Assembly: GCA_018402425.1 (NCBI GenBank)
Contig: JAGYIZ010000016.1
Span: forward strand, 1 to 42,500
DNA from: Candidatus Atribacteria bacterium
GTDB taxonomy: Bacteria; Atribacterota; Phoenicimicrobiia; Phoenicimicrobiales; Stramentimicrobiaceae
DNA length: 42,500 nt
Direction of reading: 5' to 3'
Shown here piece by piece: positions 25,758 to 34,466 of the stretch. The position numbers and the translations under genes are program-made. Numbering within the stretch: position 1 is the stretch's first letter; every line of letters starts with the position of its first letter. The notes beneath the pieces are model-generated. The model was not told the origin of the DNA and did no database searches. It worked only from the letters and a program-made list of their open reading frames with translations.

Positions 25758-25910
25758 GCCCTCGATAGTAAGAGCGTATTGATTGTAACAAAGGGGATGA
25801 TTGTGGATAAAGTAATCCATTTTTATTTATACCCAAAACCAAACAGTTTAAAAATATATAAAGACTGTATTGCCTTATACATTAAAAAATATTTTTAAAT
25901 AATAATAACG

Positions 25911-25941
25911 ATGAGAAACTTGAAAAGAGTTTCTCATTTTT
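25911..25941 (+). terminator. Intrinsic terminator in the leader of the second trkH gene
   Basis: ATGAGAAACT pairs fully with AGTTTCTCAT around TGAAAAG and runs straight into T residues. It lies upstream of, not after, the trkA remnant and second trkH. It could therefore be an attenuator, or the end of a small RNA starting near 25764. Confidence 0.7.
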
Positions 25942-26019
25942 ACTTTAATAAGAATTTCTCATCCAGCACAAGATCTTAGATTGAAGTTTATAGGTTATAA
26001 ATATTAAGGTGTGAATACT

Positions 26020-26184
26020 GTGAAAGTTATTATTATCGGCACTGGCAAGGTAGATAGCCAAATTGCCCAGACACTATCGGCAGAAAATCATGATGTAACT
26101 ATGAATGATAAGGTATTTATATTTACCAAAACAACAGAAATAAAAAAAATAGAGCAACTTTTTGATGATCGGAGGAAGAAATAA
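26020..26184 (+). pseudogene. Internally deleted trkA remnant (54 codons)
   Basis: From GTG 26020, behind AAGGTG, the frame reads KVIIIGTGKVDSQIAQTL then SAENHDVT, the Rossmann opening of TrkA (GxGxxG region, degenerate here as GTGKVD). It then passes directly to DKVFIFTKTTEIKKIEQLF, which matches the last strand and helix of TrkA's C-terminal domain. About 400 central residues are missing, without loss of frame. It ends seven bases before the second trkH start, and the GGAGG for that gene lies inside it. It may survive as a leader peptide coupling translation, or simply be a relic. Confidence 0.7.
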
Positions 26185-26190
26185 ATCTAT

Positions 26191-27636
26191 ATGAAGTTTA
26201 AAGTTGTTCTCAACACTTTAGGCAGTCTAATACTTTTTTTAGGCATTAGTATGGTATTTCCATTGTTTTATGCCATTTACTATCAAGAAGGCGATATTGT
26301 CTATGCTTTTGTTGCCTCAATTATAATCACAACCCTTTCCGGATTATTGCTCCAATACGCCTTTACACCTGAAAATGGTATAGGTAGAAAGGAAGGATTT
26401 GTAATTGCTTCCCTGGGATGGATTCTGGCTGCTGGTTTTGGCACATTGCCTTTTCTCTTTAGTGGCACTTTCACAAATTTTATTGATGCCTATTTTGAAT
26501 CAATGTCAGGTTTTACCACCACAGGGGCAACTGTTTTAAGCTCCATTGAAGGTAATCCCCTGTCTGTTCTTTTCTGGAGAGATCAGATACAATGGATGGG
26601 TGGAATGGGAATTATTGTTCTGGTAATAGCTATCTTGCCGGCTCTGGGAGTGGGGGGAATGCAGTTATTTAGATCAGAAGTGCCCGGACCTGAACCTGAT
26701 AAACTAAAACCACGTATCAAAGAAACTGCAAAATTATTGTACCTGGTTTATATTATTATCTCAGTTCTTCAAGTTGTTTGTCTATATATTTCAGGAATGT
26801 CCCTGTATGATGCTCTTACTCATATGTTTGGTACGATGTGTACAGGTGGTTTCACTCCAAAGAACCTTAGCGTCGGCCACTATAATAATCCTACTTATGA
26901 TCTTATTATCATTATTTTTATGTTTATTGCCGGTGCTAATTTTACATTACACTACAAAGTATTACATGGTGACTTGAAAAGTTTACTGAAAGATAGAGAA
27001 TTTCTCTTTTATACAGGTATTATTCTTCTTTCAACCCTAATAATCGCAACACAGTTACGTATCTATGTTTACAATACTATATTTGCAGCAATTCGTTATG
27101 CATCTTTCCAGGTGGTTTCGATTACAACTACAACAGGATTTGTTACAGCTGATTACGACCAATGGCCAGACTTATCCAAAAATATTTTATTAGTATTAAT
27201 GTTTATCGGTGGTTGTGCCGGTTCTACCGGTGGAGCTATTAAAAATATACGTATTTTAATTCTTTTAAAGAAGGCCAGCCGCGAATTTCAAAAAATTCTC
27301 CATCCTCATGCCATTACACCCATACATGTGGGAGATAAAAAAATCTCTGATGAAGTTGTCAATAATATTACCTCTTTTTTTATGTTGTATATGATTATAT
27401 TTGTTATTGGTACTCTGATTATGACCTCGCTGGGCTTAGATATGACCAGTGCATTATCATCAGTAGCCGCAACTTTAGGCAATGTTGGTCCTGGTCTTGG
27501 ATTAGTGGGCCCCTCGCAAAATTATGCTTTTATTCCTGATATCGGAAAAATAATTTTATGCATCTGTATGCTTTTGGGTCGATTAGAGATATATACGGTA
27601 TTAATTCTAGTTGTGCCTGAATTCTGGAAAAAATAG
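26191..27636 (+). CDS. TrkH-type potassium uptake membrane subunit, copy 2
   Basis: Like copy 1, it has 481 residues, about ten membrane helices and four pore loops, with filters in TTTGAT, MCTGGF, TTTGF and VGPGLG. The two copies agree at roughly half or more of positions by eye, a tandem duplication that has diverged moderately. GGCAGSTGGAIKNIR is the canonical form here, where copy 1 has GGCVGSTAGAIKSVR. Its ribosome site lies in the trkA remnant just upstream, the ancestral trkA-trkH order. It lacks the TTTATA-N5-TTTATA boxes of copy 1 but has its own promoter and terminator-like leader, so the two copies may be controlled differently. Confidence 0.92.
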   Translation: MKFKVVLNTLGSLILFLGISMVFPLFYAIYYQEGDIVYAFVASIIITTLSGLLLQYAFTPENGIGRKEGFVIASLGWILAAGFGTLPFLFSGTFTNFIDAYFESMSGFTTTGATVLSSIEGNPLSVLFWRDQIQWMGGMGIIVLVIAILPALGVGGMQLFRSEVPGPEPDKLKPRIKETAKLLYLVYIIISVLQVVCLYISGMSLYDALTHMFGTMCTGGFTPKNLSVGHYNNPTYDLIIIIFMFIAGANFTLHYKVLHGDLKSLLKDREFLFYTGIILLSTLIIATQLRIYVYNTIFAAIRYASFQVVSITTTTGFVTADYDQWPDLSKNILLVLMFIGGCAGSTGGAIKNIRILILLKKASREFQKILHPHAITPIHVGDKKISDEVVNNITSFFMLYMIIFVIGTLIMTSLGLDMTSALSSVAATLGNVGPGLGLVGPSQNYAFIPDIGKIILCICMLLGRLEIYTVLILVVPEFWKK

Positions 27637-27662
27637 TTATTATATCCTAAGTTCTAATTTAT

Positions 27663-27688
27663 AAGCTCTAAAATTACCCAGAGCTTTC
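27663..27688 (+). terminator. Terminator candidate after the second trkH gene
   Basis: AAGCTCT and AGAGCTT pair around a ten-base loop, 27 bases after the stop codon. The T-run is short, so it is a modest candidate. Confidence 0.45.
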
Positions 27689-27826
27689 TAAATCAATGAT
27701 TAGAAAAATTCACAGCAAATAAAAAATCTGTTATTATTAATATAAGTGCAGTAAAAAAATTATTTGATCTATATTTGATGTAAGAACTTCAGAATTAGTA
27801 AAGAAAAATTACAAAAGGAGCAAGAG

Positions 27827-28777
27827 ATGAAATATAGTATATTAGGGGACTCAGGAATTAAGATCAGCGAATTATGTTTTGGTGTTTTACCGATGGGCCC
27901 TCTTCAGGCTGACATACCGGCAAAAGAGGGAGCCAAAGTTATTTTACAAGGTTTAAATTCCGGTATTAACTTTTTAGATACTGCACAGGCATATAAGACT
28001 TATCCCCATATCAAGGAAGCTTTAAAAGATTATTCAGGAGAAGTAATTATAGCAAGTAAATCACATGCTACCGGATATGATGAAATGAAGGAAGCAGTAT
28101 TTGAAGCTTGTCGAGAAATGAATCGTGATTATATTGACATCTTTCATTTGCATGCTCCAAGGGAAGATAAAAATGTTTTTCAGAAAAGAGCCGGAGCTTT
28201 ATCATGTCTTATAGATTTAAAAAAGGAAGGAGTTATCAGGGCAGTTGGTATTTCAACACATGCTGTAGAGGTGGTAGAAAAAGCTGCAGATGTTGAGGAA
28301 GTAGATGTAGTATTTCCCATTATCAATAAAGTGGGATTAGGTATTATCGGTGGAACTCCTGAAGATATGATTAAAGCTATCAAAAAAGCACATAAAGCGG
28401 GGAAAGGTCTTTATGCTATGAAGGCACTTGCCGGTGGCTATTTAATAAAACATATAGAAGAGTCAATCAATTATGTTAGAGAAATTAAGGAAATTGATTC
28501 CACAGCTGTTGGTATGATTAACTCCAGTGAATTGACAATGAATCTTAAAATTTTTGAAAATAAGAAATTGAATCAGGAAGAACTGGACCAAACTAAAGTT
28601 CAAAGAAAAAGACTTTTTATTTCTCGTTTCTGTGAAGGTTGTGGAACCTGTGTTGAAGCATGTCCGAACGGTGCCTTATCTATAAGGAATGGCAAGGCTT
28701 GTGTAGACTATAACTTATGTATTACCTGTGGTTACTGTGTACCACAATGTCCTGTTTTTGCTCTTAGGATTGTCTAG
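27827..28777 (+). CDS. Aldo/keto reductase with C-terminal 4Fe-4S ferredoxin domain
   Basis: An oxidoreductase of 316 residues. The N-terminal TIM barrel carries the AKR tetrad: Asp and Tyr in FLDTAQAYKTYP, Lys in IASKSH, and His in FHLHAP. Residues about 262-316 form a two-cluster ferredoxin module (CEGCGTCVEACPNGALS and CITCGYCVPQCP). This fusion is common in anaerobes, where electrons may pass between ferredoxin and the barrel site. The substrate is unknown. AAAGGAG precedes the ATG. It is monocistronic and converges with the lipid kinase gene after 30 bases. Confidence 0.92.
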   Translation: MKYSILGDSGIKISELCFGVLPMGPLQADIPAKEGAKVILQGLNSGINFLDTAQAYKTYPHIKEALKDYSGEVIIASKSHATGYDEMKEAVFEACREMNRDYIDIFHLHAPREDKNVFQKRAGALSCLIDLKKEGVIRAVGISTHAVEVVEKAADVEEVDVVFPIINKVGLGIIGGTPEDMIKAIKKAHKAGKGLYAMKALAGGYLIKHIEESINYVREIKEIDSTAVGMINSSELTMNLKIFENKKLNQEELDQTKVQRKRLFISRFCEGCGTCVEACPNGALSIRNGKACVDYNLCITCGYCVPQCPVFALRIV

Positions 28778-28807
28778 CTCCGGAAATATACGAAAGTATG
28801 TTTGCTA

Positions 28808-29710
28808 TTATGGTATTAATAAATCAAGCTTTTTTGGTAGGAGTTCTATCTGGTATTTTTTCTGTGGTATGAGTATTTCGCCGGCAACTTGGGCAGTAAT
28901 AGGTTCAGAAGCTTCTATTAATATATTTTTACCGCGGAAAAAACTAACTTCCGGCACATCGTTGTGAGTGCCTTTTATTGCTTTTGGTAAAAGCCTTAAA
29001 CAACGTGTCCTGGTCATTTTTTGAATAATCCAAATATCCAAAAGACCATCATCTATTTTTGCGTCAGGGGCAATATTAAATTTACCCCCTTCCACCCTTC
29101 CATTACCTATCGCTAGAAATAAAACTTCTTTTTCAATTACCTGATTATCAATAGTAATTTTTAACTGGGTCGAAGGGATAGGAGATAATAATTTCTTAAT
29201 GGCAGCAAAAACATAAACATAGGCACTCAATGATTTCCAGTTAGGATGATCTGTTTTTATCTGGTTTGCCAATGCGGTTATTTCAGCATCAAATCCTATA
29301 CCACAGACATTTGCAAAGTATGTTTGCTGATTAATTAACCCTAAATCTATTTTTTTTGTTTTGCCTTCTTTTATTACCTGGCAAGCTTGGTAGATATCGT
29401 TAGGTATGGAAGTACTTTTAATAAAATCATTAGCCCAGCCAGCTGCGATTATTCCCAGAGATGGTTGGTTCTTAGCAGTGAGAATTCCGTTAATGATTTC
29501 ATTTATAGTTCCATCACCACCAACTGAGACAATAAGTTCAGTTCCATTATCTGCGGCCTGACGAGCCAAATCAGTTGCCCCACCTAAAGAGGTTGTCCAA
29601 CTGGTATGATACGAAAAATTCATTGAATCAAAAATATTAAAAATTTTTGGTACTAATTTCTCAGGCTTTCCGCCACCAGCCGTCTGGTTGATAATAAGTT
29701 CGGTTTTCAA
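28808..29710 (-). CDS. Diacylglycerol/lipid kinase family protein (YegS/DagK type)
   Basis: A soluble or peripheral lipid kinase of 300 residues. The DAGK catalytic domain shows INQTAGGGKPEKLVPKI, the nucleotide-binding VSVGGDGTINEIINGI, and AAGWANDFIKSTSIP, where NDF stands in for the usual GTxNDFA. The C-terminal part (AKIDDGLLDIWII, then FRGKNILIEA) completes the family fold. Substrates in this family include diacylglycerol and other lipids, so the true one is open. It is on the minus strand, 100 bases downstream of the nitrilase gene, and may share its transcript. Confidence 0.9.
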   Translation of the reverse strand: MKTELIINQTAGGGKPEKLVPKIFNIFDSMNFSYHTSWTTSLGGATDLARQAADNGTELIVSVGGDGTINEIINGILTAKNQPSLGIIAAGWANDFIKSTSIPNDIYQACQVIKEGKTKKIDLGLINQQTYFANVCGIGFDAEITALANQIKTDHPNWKSLSAYVYVFAAIKKLLSPIPSTQLKITIDNQVIEKEVLFLAIGNGRVEGGKFNIAPDAKIDDGLLDIWIIQKMTRTRCLRLLPKAIKGTHNDVPEVSFFRGKNILIEASEPITAQVAGEILIPQKKYQIELLPKKLDLLIP

Positions 29711-29810
29711 TCCTTATTCCTTTTATATTATGCAAATTATAAACTTCTTTTTTTCAAATTAATGAAATATGAAAACTATAACAATTATTTTTTATTAATT
29801 CAATATTTTT

Positions 29811-31460
29811 CTAAGAGGTCAATAATTGATAAGATACTGGTTGTCGATTGAGTATAGCATTCGTGAAAGGAACTATCATTTTATCCCTAGCGAGATTGAT
29901 TGATATTTTAGACATGGACGCCATTTCTAAATTTTCCAGACAGCCGGCAATAATCTGCCCATTTGGGTTGGAAATCAGGCTATGTCCATTAAAATTTCCA
30001 TCTATGGAATTCGGGCAAACAATAAAAATTTTATTTTCAGCACTTCTTGTCTGGCATATTTTTAATTGCTCATCCCGGGAGAACTGACAAGGCCAAATAA
30101 TAATTTGAGCCCCTTTTAAGGTTAATATTCTAGCAATTTCCGGGAAATATCCTTCATAATCCAACATCATTCCGATAGTACCAAAATTAGTATTATAAAC
30201 AGGAAAGTCATCTTTTCCTGGGTTTATCTTGTTTTTTTCAGGTAGTTCAAGATGAGTTTTTCTATATTTCCCAATTATTTCTCCAGATTGGATTAGAAAA
30301 ATGGTTTTGTATTTATTAGTTCCTTCGGCTTCATTCAAGACAATAGAGCACAAGGCTAGTTTATTTTTTGTTAAATCTTTCAGCAAATTTAAAACAAGTG
30401 TATTTTGATTGTTAGTTATAGTGTTATTTTCAGAAAAACAAAAAATATTAACCTCTTGTTTTTGAAGCGTTTGGAAAAAATATTCTAATTTTTGTGAGTA
30501 AACATAAATATCTGCAGTATCTTCTGTTTGAATTATGGAAGCAAAAGGAGATTGCTCAACATTATTAGTGACTTTATCCTGATTATTTATAATTGGTAAT
30601 TCTAGTGTGGGTGAAGTCAAAGTACTGTATAGTTCAGGATGCCTGTCTTCGAAAATATTTACCAAACTTGCTATCTCTTTATTATGGGATTGGGCAGGAT
30701 TAATATCTTCTATTAATATTTCTTCCCGGTCAGTGGAAGCCATGGTAACTGTTTCGCCTTCCGGTGAGAAAAATGAGCTTTTCCCACAATATTGAATCGA
30801 TTTTTCTTCAATTCCTACTTTATTTGCGGCAACAATCCATACCTTGTTTTCCAATGCTCTGGTCGGAAGCATATAATCAATTTGAGGATTAGACCAGCTT
30901 TCTTTTTCCAGACCATTAGTAACCAGATTTGTAAGATCCAGCAATATTTCTGCACCTTGCAATGCCAGACAACGAACAATCTCAGGAACTCTGCCATCAG
31001 CACATATAAAAATGCCAATTTTCCCGATTTTAGTATCAAAAACGGGATATTGACTTGCACTCTGAAACCAGATGTTATCAAAATGCCACAAGAACGATTT
31101 CCTTGTTATGCCTATTATTTCACCATTGTCATCAATAAGGTAAGCTGAATTGTATAATGCATTTTTTTCTTTATTGTATTCCGGTAAACCAATGGCGATA
31201 AAAACTTGGTATTTTTTTGCATAAATCTTGATTTCAGCTAAGAATTGCGTTGTTAAAGAAGAAAGCTCAGTGTGACTATCAATAATATGTGGTGCTAAAA
31301 AGTAACAAGGATATACACATTCTGGAAGAACTATTAATTTAGCTTTAGATTCTGATGCCTGTTTGATTAACCTCAATATTTTTTCTTTGTTTTCTGAGTG
31401 TTTTTGGTATGGCATTGCCTCTAGTTGAAGGCAGGCAATACGAATAGATTGATTTTTCAT
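29811..31460 (-). CDS. Double-domain carbon-nitrogen hydrolase (nitrilase superfamily), second domain inactive
   Basis: A 549-residue fusion of two nitrilase folds. The first (about 1-260) has the full triad Glu47 (VLPEC), Lys121 (TRKSF) and Cys153 (FICADG), so it should hydrolyse an amide or nitrile. The second (about 310-549) keeps Glu344 (CFSENN) and Lys401 (YRKTH), but the nucleophile is Asp434 in MLDYEGYFPE where Cys is required, so it is probably catalytically dead and may be regulatory. The substrate is unknown. Amidase, N-carbamoylase and NAD-synthase-like roles are all possible. Normal single-domain members have 260-300 residues. Confidence 0.88.
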   Translation of the reverse strand: MKNQSIRIACLQLEAMPYQKHSENKEKILRLIKQASESKAKLIVLPECVYPCYFLAPHIIDSHTELSSLTTQFLAEIKIYAKKYQVFIAIGLPEYNKEKNALYNSAYLIDDNGEIIGITRKSFLWHFDNIWFQSASQYPVFDTKIGKIGIFICADGRVPEIVRCLALQGAEILLDLTNLVTNGLEKESWSNPQIDYMLPTRALENKVWIVAANKVGIEEKSIQYCGKSSFFSPEGETVTMASTDREEILIEDINPAQSHNKEIASLVNIFEDRHPELYSTLTSPTLELPIINNQDKVTNNVEQSPFASIIQTEDTADIYVYSQKLEYFFQTLQKQEVNIFCFSENNTITNNQNTLVLNLLKDLTKNKLALCSIVLNEAEGTNKYKTIFLIQSGEIIGKYRKTHLELPEKNKINPGKDDFPVYNTNFGTIGMMLDYEGYFPEIARILTLKGAQIIIWPCQFSRDEQLKICQTRSAENKIFIVCPNSIDGNFNGHSLISNPNGQIIAGCLENLEMASMSKISINLARDKMIVPFTNAILNRQPVSYQLLTS

Positions 31461-31513
31461 AATACCTCTTTAATCATTAATCATAGTTCATTATAAAAAG
31501 ACCAGGAAATCTA

Positions 31514-31541
31514 TTGAATAAATATATAAATATATTATAAT
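31514..31541 (+). promoter_or_regulatory. Promoter candidate for rarA
   Basis: TTGAAT (31514-31519) and TATAAT (31536-31541) are 16 bases apart, 122 bases ahead of the rarA start, in the divergent gap 31461-31662. That gap is strongly AT-rich. Confidence 0.45.
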
Positions 31542-31662
31542 CGAATTGCCTGAGATAGCAAAATCTTTTATATAGTTTAATTATTGAGTAATAATTGTGG
31601 TTGTTTTAAAAATGATTAAAAAATGATAAGATAATTAAATAAGAATATCTGAGGGAAAAATA

Positions 31663-32997
31663 ATGGACCTTTTTCATCAGCAAGAAAAAAAAACAGCAAA
31701 ATCATCACCATTGGCAGATCGGATACGGCCGAAGAGTTTGGATGAATTTATCGGGCAGGAAAAGATAATTGGTAAAGGGAAACCCCTACGCATGGCTATT
31801 GAAAAAGACCAATTACAGTCAATCATACTCTGGGGACCACCAGGTTCTGGCAAAACAACGCTTGCTATGATTATTGCCCGGATGACTAAAAGTAATTTTG
31901 TGCAATTCAGTGCCGTAACCTCAGGTATTCCGGACTTGAAAAAGATGATTTCGGATATTCATCAACGCTGGACTTATCATCAACAGAAGACTATTCTTTT
32001 TGTGGATGAAATCCACCGATTTAATAAAACACAGCAAAATGCTTTTCTCCCTTATGTGGAAGATGGAACCATTATCTTGATTGGTGCAACCACCGAAAAT
32101 CCTTCTTTTGAAGTAATTTCTCCCCTGTTATCCCGTTCCCATGTTTATGTACTGGAATCCCTGTCTAAGGAAAACCTTTATCATATTATCCGGAATGCCT
32201 TAAAAGACAAAAAAAACGGGTTGGGTGATTTGTCAATAGAGATTGATGATGAGGTAATTAAGTTTATTATTCAGCTTTCTTATGGGGATGGCCGTATAGC
32301 CTTAAATATTCTGGAGTTTGCAGCTATGGCGAAATCCCCTGATTCCGAAGGAATTATCAAGATAGATAAAAAACTAGTACAGGAAATTGTCCAGAAAACT
32401 AGCCTCCGTTATGACAAAAGTGGTGAAGAACACTATAATATTATTTCTGCCTTGCATAAAAGTATGCGTGATTCGGATTCAGATGCTGCACTATATTGGG
32501 TAACCCGTATGATAGAGGCAGGTAAAAATCCACTTTATATTGCCCGGAGGCTCATTAGATTTGCTTCTGAAGATGTGGGGAATGCAGATCCGTCCGCATT
32601 ATCAATTGCTGTTTCGGCAATGCAGGCAGTTCATTTTTTGGGTATGCCGGAAGGAGACCTAGCACTTATTCAGGCTGCTACCTATCTGGCTAATGCACCC
32701 AAAAGCAATGCATTGTATAAAGGTAGACAGATAGCCGGAAAGGATATCAAAAAATATGGTCATTTACCGGTACCGAAGGTTATTCGTAATGCCCCGACCA
32801 GAATGATGAAAGAAATGAATTACGGCAAGGATTATCAATATGCCCATGATTTTCAGGATGCCCTGGTTCAACAGCAGCATCTCCCGGATCAACTGAAGGG
32901 CAAGAAATATTATTTTCCAACTGAACGGGGTTTTGAGAAAGAAGTTAAAAGAAAAATGTATTTAAGAGAAAAAAAATTGTCGGAAAAATCCAAGTAG
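31663..32997 (+). CDS. rarA: Replication-associated recombination protein A (RarA/MgsA), AAA+ ATPase
   Basis: A clamp-loader-like AAA+ ATPase of 444 residues acting at stalled forks. It opens with PLADRIRPKSLDEFIGQEKIIG, then Walker A GPPGSGKTTLA, Walker B ILFVDEIHRFNKTQQ, and sensor 1 GATTENPSFEV. The C-terminal MgsA domain has RMIEAGKNPLYIARRLIRFASEDVG, the tetramerisation region, and YKGRQIAGKDIKKYGHLPVP. Both the order and length match RarA. GAGGG precedes the ATG. It is likely monocistronic, with Ddl 79 bases downstream. Confidence 0.95.
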   Translation: MDLFHQQEKKTAKSSPLADRIRPKSLDEFIGQEKIIGKGKPLRMAIEKDQLQSIILWGPPGSGKTTLAMIIARMTKSNFVQFSAVTSGIPDLKKMISDIHQRWTYHQQKTILFVDEIHRFNKTQQNAFLPYVEDGTIILIGATTENPSFEVISPLLSRSHVYVLESLSKENLYHIIRNALKDKKNGLGDLSIEIDDEVIKFIIQLSYGDGRIALNILEFAAMAKSPDSEGIIKIDKKLVQEIVQKTSLRYDKSGEEHYNIISALHKSMRDSDSDAALYWVTRMIEAGKNPLYIARRLIRFASEDVGNADPSALSIAVSAMQAVHFLGMPEGDLALIQAATYLANAPKSNALYKGRQIAGKDIKKYGHLPVPKVIRNAPTRMMKEMNYGKDYQYAHDFQDALVQQQHLPDQLKGKKYYFPTERGFEKEVKRKMYLREKKLSEKSK

Positions 32998-33076
32998 AAT
33001 AACTCTTATTGCTCTAATGCATGGTGATGGTGAATAAAATTTTTTATCAGTAAAATCTTTAGAAAGTGAGAATAAA

Positions 33077-34207
33077 ATGAATAAGAGAAAGCTAAAAGTA
33101 GGGATATTGTTTGGAGGAAAATCAGGGGAACATGAAGTTTCTTTTTGTTCAGCATCCTCTATTATAGAAGCCATGGATAGAGAAAAGTATGAGGTTGTAC
33201 CCATCGGGATTACTAAAAGTGGTTGTTGGTTATCACCGAGAGAAAGTTATCTTGCTCTGCAGACCGGTAAAATCGAAGGAAAGAGCAGGATTGCCTGTAA
33301 GAGCGGTTCAGATGAGAAGCAGTTGATTGTAATAAGCAAGGAAAATAATGAATACTCTTTTGTGGATAAATTGGATGTTATCTTCCCGGTTTTACATGGT
33401 CCTTATGGAGAGGATGGTACAGTTCAAGGGTTACTGGAATTAATTAATATTCCATATGTGGGCTCCGGAGTAGCTGCTTCTGCAGTGGCAATGGATAAAG
33501 ATTTGATGAAAAAGATTTTTCAGCAGAACACTCTTCCCCAGACCAAGTGGATTACCATAAAAAGGAAAAGATGGATTTTGGAAAAGAAAAAAGTATTAAA
33601 TGAAATAAATAATCAATTTATCTATCCTATTTTTATTAAACCTACTAATCTTGGTTCCAGCGTTGGTGTTAGTAAGGTACAGCAAAGTCAGGAGTTAGAG
33701 CATGCTATCAATGTAGCTACTTCTTATGATCGTAAAATTATCATTGAAGAAGGAGTGGAAAATGCTATAGAGGTTGAGTGTAGTGTTCTCGGAAATGATG
33801 AACCCAGTACTTCTATAGTTGGTGAAATTCAACCTGCCGGAGAATATTATGATTACAACTCCAAATATATTGATAAAAACACAAAGTTAATTGTTCCGGC
33901 TGGGATACCAGATGGTATTGCGAAGGAAGTGCAAAGAATATCGAAAATAGCTTATCTGGCAATTGATGCTGCAGGCTTATCCCGGGTTGATTTTTTTGTT
34001 CAGAAAAATAACAATACCTATAAAGTATATCTCAATGAGATTAATACCATTCCAGGGTTCACTCGTACCAGTGTATATCCAAAATTATGGGAAAAAAGTG
34101 GAATTGGATTTTCTGAATTAATTGATAGGTTGATAGGATTAGCCCTGGAAAGATTTAAAGATAAGATGTCTAATAAAACAGACTATCCTTCCACGATTCT
34201 AGAATAA
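33077..34207 (+). CDS. ddl: D-alanine--D-alanine ligase
   Basis: An ATP-grasp enzyme joining two D-Ala for peptidoglycan precursors. The N-terminal LFGGKSGEHEVSFCSASSI, VLHGPYGEDGTVQGLLEL, YVGSGVAASAVAMDKDLMK, the IKPTNLGSSVGVSK block and the C-terminal NEINTIPGFTRTSVYPKLWE with Mg-binding Glu/Asn are all present. Its 376 residues fit the longer Ddl form. The specificity loop contains YYDYNSKY, where Tyr-type loops favour D-Ala over D-Lac, so vancomycin-type resistance is not suggested. Its ATG follows a GTGAG-AAT ribosome site that is only moderate. Confidence 0.95.
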   Translation: MNKRKLKVGILFGGKSGEHEVSFCSASSIIEAMDREKYEVVPIGITKSGCWLSPRESYLALQTGKIEGKSRIACKSGSDEKQLIVISKENNEYSFVDKLDVIFPVLHGPYGEDGTVQGLLELINIPYVGSGVAASAVAMDKDLMKKIFQQNTLPQTKWITIKRKRWILEKKKVLNEINNQFIYPIFIKPTNLGSSVGVSKVQQSQELEHAINVATSYDRKIIIEEGVENAIEVECSVLGNDEPSTSIVGEIQPAGEYYDYNSKYIDKNTKLIVPAGIPDGIAKEVQRISKIAYLAIDAAGLSRVDFFVQKNNNTYKVYLNEINTIPGFTRTSVYPKLWEKSGIGFSELIDRLIGLALERFKDKMSNKTDYPSTILE

Positions 34208-34324
34208 AAAAATTATTAGATTATTGTCTAAAAAATCTTGAATGGGGAATAACTATAGTAGAACAGAAAAAGAAGATTGACAGATAAATAACAAATTGAT
34301 ACAGATAATTATTGTTAGAGGTTG

Positions 34325-34402
34325 AAAAAGGCAAACTATTCGAAAGAATAGGGCGCAAAGTTATGGACCTAAAGTCAAAAGACAAAGGTTGCCAAGCTAC
34401 CA
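34325..34402 (+). promoter_or_regulatory. Cyclic di-GMP class I (GEMM-I) riboswitch aptamer
   Basis: The RNA has the GEMM-I hallmarks in order: GGCAAAC (34330-34336), a stem CTATTC-GAAA-GAATAG with the GNRA tetraloop (34336-34351), GGGCGCAAAG (34351-34360; consensus GGGACGCAAAG), GGACCTAAAG (34365-34374; consensus GGCCTAAA), and the receptor-like GGTTGCCAAGCTACC (34387-34401). A TTGACA at 34277 may belong to its promoter. The downstream gene is a C39-like lipoprotein at 34467. A GGDEF cyclase is encoded at 18693. Confidence 0.88.
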
Positions 34403-34410
34403 CCTTTTTT
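34384..34410 (+). terminator. Terminator overlapping the riboswitch 3' end
   Basis: AAAGGT (34384-34389) can pair with ACCTTT (34402-34407), followed by more T residues. The left arm lies within the aptamer's 3' helix, so ligand binding and this stem compete. That is a plausible on-switch for transcription. The stem is short (6 bp). Confidence 0.5.
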
Positions 34411-34466
34411 CATTTTAGCCCAAACTTTGAGTACTTTTTCAGCTGAGAACAAGGAGAGTAGATATT

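Noticed and set aside
25543-25842. A 99-codon open frame on the minus strand between the two trkH genes
   Set aside because: It lacks a convincing ribosome site, matches no family I know, and overlaps a promoter and leader on the plus strand. The region reads better as non-coding.
25764-26019. c-di-AMP (ydaO) riboswitch for the second trkH gene
   Set aside because: The characteristic conserved loops of that aptamer cannot be found. Only a promoter and terminator are supported.
30792-31148. A 118-codon plus-strand frame opposite the nitrilase gene
   Set aside because: It is antisense to a well-supported coding region carrying the first-domain catalytic residues and has no ribosome site.
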